Shown here: one piece after another, positions 1 through 3,970 of the stretch
Layout of the letters: each line of letters starts with the position of its first letter
Numbering within the stretch: the stretch's first letter is position 1
Source of the DNA: Patescibacteria group bacterium AH-259-L07
GTDB lineage: Bacteria > Patescibacteriota > Patescibacteriia > UBA2591 > UBA6264
Assembly (NCBI GenBank): GCA_027718005.1
Contig: JALLOP010000081.1
Coordinates: forward strand, 1-6,435
DNA: 6,435 bases
Direction of reading: 5' to 3'
Notes under the pieces: model-generated
Seen by the model: only the letters and a program-made list of their open reading frames with translations
Told to the model about the DNA's origin: nothing
Databases searched by the model: none
Translations under genes and position numbers: made by a program

Positions 1-109
1 TTACTTTAGCTTCTTGTATGCCTTCAGCTTTTCGCAGGCTCTTTTCGATCCCTGTCGCACAGCTCGCACAATGCATTAAATCAATTTTTGTATGGAATGT
101 TTTAATCAT
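1..109 (-). CDS. Heavy-metal-associated (HMA) domain protein, N-terminal part, truncated by window edge
   Basis: The minus strand reads open from an ATG at 109 to the window edge (36 codons). It begins MIKTFHTKIDLMHCASC and continues into a helix like that of HMA domains. The LMHCASC stretch (residues 11-17) matches the GMxCxxC metal-binding loop, with C14 and C17 as the expected Cu(I)/soft-metal ligands. There is no signal peptide, so this domain should lie in the cytoplasm. It could be a free copper chaperone (CopZ-like), or the N-terminal domain of a P-type metal ATPase (CopA-like) or another HMA fusion; the rest of the gene is outside the window. The start lies 15 nt after the stop of the 74-aa gene, so the two are probably co-transcribed. 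No convincing SD sequence is visible. The usual Gly before Met is Leu here. Confidence 0.85.
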   Translation of the reverse strand, partial: MIKTFHTKIDLMHCASCATGIEKSLRKAEGIQEAKV

Positions 110-124
110 ATATCGTATTTTTTT

Positions 125-349
125 TTACCCTTTTTTCTTTAATACTTTAATGGATGTTATTAACAAATAAATACCTGCTCCTACAAAGAAATATCCTGTG
201 GCAAAGTAAAATTGCGGAAAGATATGAACGGGTGGAGAAATTTTATAGAGAAAAGCTTTGAAGAATATAGATAGCATAATATAGCCGCTTCCAAATAATA
301 CAGCAATGACGATAAATCGGATAATGGCTAATTTTTTTATCTTCCTCAT
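125..349 (-). CDS. Small two-helix membrane protein, unknown function (74 aa)
   Basis: I do not recognise this family. The product starts MRKIKKLAII, a basic cytoplasmic end, and has two hydrophobic segments at about residues 7-29 and 47-68. They are separated by a short aromatic/proline loop containing SPPVHIFPQF, and the protein ends in a KKK tail. There are no cysteines, so it is not a MerT-like thiol metal transporter. I chose the ATG at 349. A longer TTG-start reading to 406 is unlikely because that TTG ACA is itself the -35 box of a good promoter (378-406). AGGAG at 367-371 lies about 17 nt before this ATG, too far for a normal SD. The gene is followed 15 nt later by the HMA gene, so a membrane role in the same metal-related operon is possible but unproven. 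Confidence 0.6.
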   Translation of the reverse strand: MRKIKKLAIIRFIVIAVLFGSGYIMLSIFFKAFLYKISPPVHIFPQFYFATGYFFVGAGIYLLITSIKVLKKKG

Positions 350-377
350 ACTTTTTCTAAGTATATCTCCTAAGTTA

Positions 378-406
378 ATGATAACCACAAGAGAAAGCGC
401 TGTCAA
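378..406 (-). promoter_or_regulatory. Sigma70-type promoter for the 74-aa/HMA unit
   Basis: On the minus strand TTGACA (401-406) is followed after 17 bases by TATCAT (378-383). This is a full consensus -35 with a 5/6 -10 at ideal spacing. The expected start is near 371, giving a leader of about 22 nt before the ATG at 349. It lies between the thioredoxin gene stop and the small membrane gene, so the last two genes can be expressed separately from ccdA/tlpA. No CsoR-, CopY- or MerR-type operator is obvious, and the spacer is not the 19 bp typical of MerR-family promoters. Confidence 0.7.
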
Positions 407-442
407 TTCCTATTTTTTTCTAGCTTCCGCATAATTTTTTCT

Positions 443-1576
443 TTAACCAAAGGTAAAGGTAAAGACGCGGAGGCCTGGATTTTCAATAATAATCTCAAGC
501 GTATGTTTTCCATGCCCCTGAGGATCTTCGATAAGGCGATACAAACCATCTTGCTTAATAAACAGAGTTGAATTTCCTTCATCTTTCTCTATATCACGCC
601 CTGCTTCGTTGTTAAGCGGAACTCCATCACGGAGGATTTGTACGTTTACACCATTTTCTGAGCTTGCGACAAAGAAAACTTTTTGTGCAGAATAGCGAAA
701 AATAATTTTAGCATGAGGACTTTTGTTTTCCCCAAATTCATCCGTGAGCTCCCAAACGCCAACAAGGTATAAAACGTTGGTTTTTATTTTAGTTGGTTCA
801 AAAAGTGTTTGGATCCCAACTATATTGCGCTTTCCATTACCAAGTAAGCTATTCCGCGCTGCGCCAAAGTAAATTTCTGGACTTCTTTGTACCAAAAAGT
901 CAACTTTTTCAGTTCCCTCTGGTTTTACAATTTCTTGCACTACCCCTTCTTGGATTCCGAATCTCGCCATCCGCTCTTTAAGCACCTCTTGAATTTTTCG
1001 TTCTGTTTTCTCATATGCACCTTCTCCAATGTGATCATAAACAATAAAGCCATCAATGTCAATTAAGTATTTTCGTGGCCAGTACCGATTCTTATACGCG
1101 CGCCAGGTAGAGTAGTCATTATCTAAAACTACCGGATATTGGATGTTAAATTTTTTCACTGCAGCGAGAACATTTTCATATTTTTGTTCAAATCGAAATT
1201 CTGGTGTATGAACACCAATAATTACTAACCCCTTATCTTTATATTTCTCATGCCATGCATTAAGATACGGCATGGTCCGCTGGCAATTGATACAGCTATA
1301 TGTCCAGAAATCAATGAGGATTACTTTTTTACCGACAAGCTCACTAACCGATATGGTATCAATATTAATAAAGCCATCAGGCGTGGTTATTTCTTTTGCA
1401 ATTTCGTATCGTTTTATTTTATCAGCCTTATTCATAAGAGCGGGGTCAAGTTTAATCTCTACGTCCTCACGGTCTTGTTGAGCTGGAGGAGTAAGTTTTT
1501 TCGATTGTAAATAAAAAATTGAGCCGATTATTACGATAACAACTAAAATAAGGATGATTGTTTGTGCATGTTTCAT
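443..1576 (-). CDS. Membrane-anchored TlpA/DipZ-type thioredoxin with C-terminal beta domain
   Basis: This 377-aa protein has one N-terminal membrane helix (about residues 6-23) that should place the rest outside the cytoplasm. A redoxin domain spans roughly 60-200. Its active site is WTYSCINCQR with C95 and C98, preceded by ILIDFW, with a likely cis-proline at P167 in WPRKYLID. The TYSCINC signature and the GVHTPEF segment are typical of the DipZ family. From about residue 225 to the end is the beta-rich, carbohydrate-binding-like domain found at the C-terminus of DipZ, with SPEIYFG and GVWEL signatures. The likely role is reduction or isomerisation of extracytoplasmic disulfides with electrons delivered by CcdA. 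Its ATG overlaps the ccdA stop (ATGA), so the two are translationally coupled. The specific substrate cannot be told from sequence. Confidence 0.93.
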   Translation of the reverse strand: MKHAQTIILILVVIVIIGSIFYLQSKKLTPPAQQDREDVEIKLDPALMNKADKIKRYEIAKEITTPDGFINIDTISVSELVGKKVILIDFWTYSCINCQRTMPYLNAWHEKYKDKGLVIIGVHTPEFRFEQKYENVLAAVKKFNIQYPVVLDNDYSTWRAYKNRYWPRKYLIDIDGFIVYDHIGEGAYEKTERKIQEVLKERMARFGIQEGVVQEIVKPEGTEKVDFLVQRSPEIYFGAARNSLLGNGKRNIVGIQTLFEPTKIKTNVLYLVGVWELTDEFGENKSPHAKIIFRYSAQKVFFVASSENGVNVQILRDGVPLNNEAGRDIEKDEGNSTLFIKQDGLYRLIEDPQGHGKHTLEIIIENPGLRVFTFTFG

Positions 1577-2280
1577 CGTAGAAGCCAGCGATTAAGAAGG
1601 TCAAGATTAGCAATAAGGTTTAAGCTTTGAGTAAAAACTAAAACACCTAATGCAATTAAAATGATCCCAAAAACGATATTAATATATTTGAGTATATGTG
1701 AGAAGCGCCCAATGGCAGAGGATGCTTGGGCAGTAAAGAGTCCGACAATAAGGAAGGGAATACCGAGCCCGAGTGAATAAGAAAATAGTAAATTGAATGC
1801 TAATCCAGGGCTGGTTGCTGCAAGACCAAGTATTGCTCCCAGTGCAGCGCCAACACAGGGCGTCCAGCCAGCAGCAAATGCAGATCCGAAGAGAAAAGAG
1901 GTAAGATATTTTGATCGACCTTTTGTTTTCACCTTGAATTTATGCTCTTTTTCAAGAAACGGAATTTTGATAAGCCCGGTAAGATACAGTCCAAAGAAAA
2001 TAATAATTACTCCCCCAATTCTTGAGAGCCAGATAGATACATCATACGCAATTGTCTCAAGAAGTGTATTCAGTAAGACACCGAGAATTGCAAAAATAGC
2101 AGAAAACCCTAAAACAAAGAATAGGCTGTTTAAAAAGATATCTTTTCTTTTCGCCTGAACTTTGTGTATTGATGATCCGGCCAAATATGCCAAGAATCCA
2201 GGAATAAGCGGTAAAACACAGGGCGAGAGAAATGATACAAGCCCGGCAATAAAAGCGATTATAATGGTTATATCGGTCAT
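1573..2280 (-). CDS. ccdA: CcdA-family thiol-disulfide transmembrane electron carrier
   Basis: This 235-aa, six-helix membrane protein is the normal length for stand-alone CcdA. It carries the two hallmark cysteines: C21 in SFLSPCVLPLIPG (helix 1) and C142 in AAGWTPCVGAALG (helix 4). These form the redox pair that carries electrons from cytoplasmic thioredoxin across the membrane in CcdA/DsbD-beta proteins. A basic loop at about 111-124 separates the two halves. The TGA stop overlaps the ATG of the downstream DipZ-like thioredoxin, so the pair is functionally a DipZ cut into two polypeptides. No cytochrome c maturation genes are nearby, so the name describes the family, not a proven role in cytochrome biogenesis. 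No SD is visible before ATG 2280. Confidence 0.95.
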   Translation of the reverse strand: MTDITIIIAFIAGLVSFLSPCVLPLIPGFLAYLAGSSIHKVQAKRKDIFLNSLFFVLGFSAIFAILGVLLNTLLETIAYDVSIWLSRIGGVIIIFFGLYLTGLIKIPFLEKEHKFKVKTKGRSKYLTSFLFGSAFAAGWTPCVGAALGAILGLAATSPGLAFNLLFSYSLGLGIPFLIVGLFTAQASSAIGRFSHILKYINIVFGIILIALGVLVFTQSLNLIANLDLLNRWLLR

Positions 2281-2298
2281 ATTTTAAAAATAAACTTT

Positions 2299-2327
2299 GG
2301 TGGACTCCGCTTGCGCGAGTTGGAACC
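2299..2327. repeat. Imperfect palindrome in the ccdA leader
   Basis: The left arm GGTGGACTCCGC and right arm GCGAGTTGGAACC are imperfect reverse complements around TTGC. The core stem is 6 bp with a bulge, and GGT/ACC pair at the ends. It lies 19-47 bases before the ccdA start, so it would be in the 5' leader of ccdA. It is GC-rich against an AT-rich surround and resembles dispersed palindromic repeats of compact bacterial genomes. It has no U-tract, so it is not an intrinsic terminator. Confidence 0.4.
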
Positions 2328-2332
2328 AGATT

Positions 2333-2338
2333 ATTATA
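2333..2338 (-). promoter_or_regulatory. Possible -10 box for ccdA-tlpA
   Basis: The minus strand has a perfect TATAAT here, which would start transcription near 2326, about 45 nt before the ccdA ATG. No recognisable -35 exists at 15-19 bp spacing and there is no TGn extension. ccdA may instead be read through from the methyltransferase gene, whose stop is 80 bases upstream with no terminator between. Confidence 0.3.
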
Positions 2339-2360
2339 AATTTGAAGCTCTGGGAAAAAG

Positions 2361-3056
2361 TTATTTCTTCCCAACCCGTCTTTTCTTGAAAACAGCAAAA
2401 AGCTGTCTTATAACATGTTGTTGTACTGCTGGTATATATCTTAACATTCTTTCTAACTCTTTTTCCGAAGTTGCTATCCCTACCACTGGCCCTCCGTGCT
2501 CGCTTGTGAGCCTTAAAACATGGGCCAGCATATTATTGGGGTTATTGAACTGTGGAGGGAGCTCTTGCTTCTCAAATAACTTCTGGGTTTCGGATAAAAA
2601 TTCCTCCATTTCCTTCTGCTTCCAGTCCCCATTATCCAAAAGTAAAATTCCTTCAACTTTCAAAACTCTGTAAAATTCACTTAAACCCCGAATCGTTACT
2701 TGGTATGGTGTGTCATGGATAAATACAGCATCAAAAGCTCCGTCTTTAAACGGGGATTTTAAAAAATTCCCCTCAACTTTCTGGCCAGGCCCTAAACGAG
2801 GGAAATAAAAGCCGATTTCTTTGTTTTCTTCCAGAGATAGGTGGACCACACTATCTTCTCCCAAAACTTCTTTCGGGATTTTATCTGTGCCAGAACCAGG
2901 ATAATAAATTTTTTCTGGAGAATAAGTGTTTTTAACCCAATCAAGAAAATCTCTACGGTTTTGCTCGTATTTGTTCATCTGTTCGCGCCAGATAGAAGGT
3001 GGCATCACTATTTCTTGATTTTCTTCTGAATAATAATGGTGTTCTTTGTGCCGCAT
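2361..3056 (-). CDS. Putative class I SAM-dependent methyltransferase-like protein
   Basis: The product (231 aa from this start) has the outline of a Rossmann-fold methyltransferase. A glycine-containing turn at about 51-58 (YYPGSGTD) follows a beta strand, and an acid-containing strand at about 70-78 (VVHLSLEEN) comes next. SPFKDGAFDAVFIHD at 101-115 resembles motif IV, and YRVLKVEGILLLDNGD at 129-144 resembles the post-motif strand. The glycine loop departs from the usual E/DxGxGxG, so cofactor binding and substrate are uncertain. The frame stays open upstream to 3149, but that stretch overlaps tRNA-Ala, so a start there is rejected. ATG 3056 is used here; ATG 3005 or ATG 2981 are alternatives. 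None has a good SD. Downstream is ccdA, same strand, 80 bases away. Confidence 0.65.
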   Translation of the reverse strand: MRHKEHHYYSEENQEIVMPPSIWREQMNKYEQNRRDFLDWVKNTYSPEKIYYPGSGTDKIPKEVLGEDSVVHLSLEENKEIGFYFPRLGPGQKVEGNFLKSPFKDGAFDAVFIHDTPYQVTIRGLSEFYRVLKVEGILLLDNGDWKQKEMEEFLSETQKLFEKQELPPQFNNPNNMLAHVLRLTSEHGGPVVGIATSEKELERMLRYIPAVQQHVIRQLFAVFKKRRVGKK

Positions 3057-3060
3057 AAAT

Positions 3061-3080
3061 TGTAGATATATGTAGATATA
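3061..3080. repeat. Two tandem copies of a 10-bp unit
   Basis: TGTAGATATA occurs twice in direct tandem in the short spacer between tRNA-Ala and the methyltransferase gene. It is low complexity, and no function is inferred. Confidence 0.6.
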
Positions 3081-3092
3081 AATAGATTCAGG

Positions 3093-3163
3093 TGGACCTA
3101 GGCAGAATCGAACTGCCGTCTCCGCCTTGCAAAAGCGGTGTTTTACCATTCAACTACAGGCCC
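3093..3163 (-). tRNA. tRNA-Ala(UGC)
   Basis: A full 71-nt cloverleaf reads on the minus strand. The acceptor arm is GGGCCTG/TAGGTCC with the G3:U70 wobble pair that identifies alanine tRNAs. The anticodon stem is CCGCT/GGCGG with loop TTTGCAA, anticodon TGC for GCA/GCN codons. The variable loop is 4 nt, the T arm is GGCAG-TTCGATT-CTGCC, and the discriminator is A. The genome continues CCT, so the CCA end is not fully encoded and needs CCA-adding enzyme. No separate promoter or terminator was found, so it is probably processed from a transcript shared with the 80-aa gene. Confidence 0.97.
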
Positions 3164-3175
3164 ATTAAAATTTTT

Positions 3176-3199
3176 GGTATGGGATTGTAAAGGCATACC
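3176..3199 (-). repeat. Short inverted repeat between the 80-aa gene and tRNA-Ala
   Basis: GGTATG at 3176-3181 and CATACC at 3194-3199 form a 6-bp stem with a 12-base loop, starting at the stop codon of the 80-aa gene. On the minus strand it is followed by AAAAATTTT, not a clean U-tract. It might mark an RNA processing point ahead of tRNA-Ala, or be chance. Confidence 0.3.
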
Positions 3200-3441
3200 T
3201 ACTTTATAAATAATTTAACAAAGCCGCCTAAAAGATCAGACCAAATATCAGTGATAATAAAAATACCTAAAAATATTATGCCAATGCCAATGAGTCTATA
3301 AAATAAACGGGTGCCGCCTTCTAATCCTAAATGCGCTTCTGCCCACTGTACTCTGCCGAGATTGTGCAATAACCATTCAGATTTATACGTTATCATAAAC
3401 CCGGCTCCTATAATTAATAATCCCAAAATAATTTTTCCCAT
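3199..3441 (-). CDS. Conserved small membrane protein of Patescibacteria type (80 aa, unknown function)
   Basis: The protein has two hydrophobic helices (about residues 3-18 and 48-65). Between them is a distinctive loop, SEWLLHNLGRVQWAEAHLG, followed by EGGTRLFYRLIG. From memory this loop and the GGTRLFYxLIG stretch recur in small uncharacterised proteins of Parcubacteria and related lineages, which is the main taxonomic clue here; a database search would settle it. The two helices with a polar, tryptophan-rich loop give no catalytic motif, and I assign no function. It lies between tRNA-Ile (its ATG is 26 bases past the tRNA CCA) and tRNA-Ala, so it is probably co-transcribed with both. The upstream AAAGG is about 17 nt from the ATG, too far to be a normal SD. 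Confidence 0.75.
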   Translation of the reverse strand: MGKIILGLLIIGAGFMITYKSEWLLHNLGRVQWAEAHLGLEGGTRLFYRLIGIGIIFLGIFIITDIWSDLLGGFVKLFIK

Positions 3442-3467
3442 ATGTTTTTTATTTTTGACCTTTAATG

Positions 3468-3545
3468 TGGTGCGCGTGGATGGATTCGAACCATCGAAAC
3501 CTCTCGCTTATAAGGCGAGTGCTCTAACCACTGAGCTACACGCGC
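3468..3545 (-). tRNA. tRNA-Ile(UAU), CCA encoded
   Basis: The cloverleaf reads 3545 to 3471, with encoded CCA at 3470-3468. The acceptor is GCGCGTG/CACGCGC with discriminator A. The D arm is GCTC/GAGC, and the anticodon stem CTCGC/GCGAG closes loop CTTATAA, so the anticodon is TAT, which reads AUA. The known E. coli isoleucine identity elements are present: C4-G69, U12-A23, C29-G41, A37, A38 and A73. The T arm is GATGG-TTCGAAT-CCATC. The variable loop is 7 nt rather than the usual 4-5. Most bacteria read AUA with a CAU anticodon modified to lysidine, so UAU is unusual. AUA codons are used in the neighbouring ruvB. Confidence 0.96.
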
Positions 3546-3559
3546 ATAGTTTAGTATTG

Positions 3560-3587
3560 ATTATACAATTTTTTTTAAAAAAAACAA
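3560..3587 (-). promoter_or_regulatory. Promoter for tRNA-Ile
   Basis: On the minus strand a perfect TATAAT (3560-3565) sits about 14 bases before the tRNA 5' end. Its best -35 is TTGTTT (3582-3587), a weak match, with a 16-bp spacer. The predicted start near 3553 leaves a leader of about 8 nt. The -35 and spacer are made from the U-tract and outer stem of the terminator of the upstream gene. Confidence 0.55.
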
Positions 3588-3617
3588 GAGAGCTCCATCC
3601 ATTAGGAGCTCTTTGTT
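3577..3617 (-). terminator. Intrinsic terminator of the 83-aa gene
   Basis: The inverted repeat AGAGCTCC (3589-3596) / GGAGCTCT (3605-3612) has an 8-base loop. It extends outward by five more pairs past one bulged base. On the minus strand it is followed by eight T residues (3577-3584). It starts 10 bases after the stop codon of the 83-aa gene, so that gene is a monocistronic unit. Confidence 0.85.
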
Positions 3618-3626
3618 GTCGATGAC

Positions 3627-3878
3627 TTATTTTGACCTATTGGCCCTCGGCAGTTTCTTGAGCAGCAGATTAGTTATAATTCCTGCTTTTTTAAGCGTTA
3701 GCCCTGACTGTATTGCCATTTCTTTGACCAGTTCCTCTCTGGAAAGAACTGTTCTTTTGAATAGGGATCGCCACATGATATCCGCAAAGGATTCTGCCGC
3801 ATCTTTACTCTCTTCATAAGAGATATAAGCCCTTTTCGCCAATGTCATCACCGAGTCGAAGTCGGTTAAATCCTCCAT
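3627..3878 (-). CDS. Small helical protein with HU-like N-domain resemblance, unknown function (83 aa)
   Basis: I do not recognise a named family. The protein is predicted all-helical, with no membrane segment and no cysteine. Residues about 46-76 (LSREELVKEMAIQSGLTLKKAGIITNLLLKKL) follow the pattern of the two N-terminal helices of HU/IHF proteins, as in 'xLVxxxAxxxGLTxKxAxxxxNxxxxxI'. The beta-arm DNA-binding half of HU is absent, and about 45 residues precede this part. It may be a degenerate or dimerisation-only HU-like domain, or the resemblance may be superficial. The start is well supported: ATG 3878 has AAAGGAG six bases upstream and a consensus promoter above it. It is the only gene here with a textbook promoter, SD and terminator set, which implies strong expression. 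It is divergent from ruvB. Confidence 0.75.
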   Translation of the reverse strand: MEDLTDFDSVMTLAKRAYISYEESKDAAESFADIMWRSLFKRTVLSREELVKEMAIQSGLTLKKAGIITNLLLKKLPRANRSK

Positions 3879-3884
3879 CAGTAT

Positions 3885-3891
3885 CTCCTTT
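3885..3891 (-). promoter_or_regulatory. Shine-Dalgarno site of the 83-aa gene
   Basis: AAAGGAG on the minus strand, six bases before ATG 3878. It is the clearest SD site in the window and fixes the start. Confidence 0.85.
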
Positions 3892-3910
3892 CTTATTTTG
3901 ATTGTTAATA

Positions 3911-3939
3911 ATTATAGCATAAATTTTTCATCTTGTCAA
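3911..3939 (-). promoter_or_regulatory. Consensus sigma70 promoter of the 83-aa gene
   Basis: On the minus strand TTGACA (3934-3939) and TATAAT (3911-3916) are separated by exactly 17 bases, a 12/12 match to the consensus. Transcription should start near 3904, leaving a leader of about 25 nt that contains the SD. The -35 overlaps the -35 of the ruvB promoter on the other strand. Confidence 0.88.
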
Positions 3940-3961
3940 GTCCTTTTTTTAATGCTAGAAT
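3933..3961 (+). promoter_or_regulatory. ruvB promoter with extended -10
   Basis: On the plus strand TTGTCA (3933-3938, 5/6) and TAGAAT (3956-3961, 5/6) are 17 bases apart, with TGC just before the -10 (extended -10). The expected start is about 3967-3969, two to four bases before the ruvB ATG, and no SD is present. The -35 shares five bases with the -35 of the opposite promoter. Confidence 0.75.
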
Positions 3962-3970
3962 ATTATTACC

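Noticed and set aside
350..406. TTG-initiated N-terminal extension of the 74-aa membrane protein to 93 aa
   Set aside because: The TTGACA at the proposed start is a consensus -35 with a -10 17 bases downstream, so this stretch is promoter and leader, not coding.
793..1510. Plus-strand open frames opposite the thioredoxin gene
   Set aside because: They are shadows of a well-supported coding frame with intact CxxC and C-terminal domain motifs.
1793..2158. Plus-strand open frame of 121 codons opposite ccdA
   Set aside because: It lies entirely antisense to a clear six-helix CcdA, has no recognisable domain and has no promoter or SD.
2057..2398. Minus-strand open frame of 113 codons in another frame across the ccdA start
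   Set aside because: It overlaps the CcdA N-terminal helix and the methyltransferase C-terminus in a different frame and has no family features.
2311..3029. Plus-strand open frames opposite the methyltransferase-like gene
   Set aside because: Compositional shadows with no motifs; the minus-strand frame has coherent fold features.
3057..3149. N-terminal extension of the methyltransferase-like protein
   Set aside because: It would run through tRNA-Ala (3093-3163), and the YIYIYIY stretch is just the TGTAGATATA tandem repeat read as protein.
3505..3511. Reading the TAT-anticodon tRNA as a mis-called tRNA-Met or tRNA-Ile2(CAU)
   Set aside because: The stem CTCGC/GCGAG fixes the loop as CTTATAA, so the anticodon is TAT without ambiguity, and Ile identity pairs are present.
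3311..3819. Plus-strand open frames crossing the 80-aa gene, tRNA-Ile and the 83-aa gene
   Set aside because: They read through a tRNA and a terminator, or lie antisense to a gene with a consensus promoter and SD.
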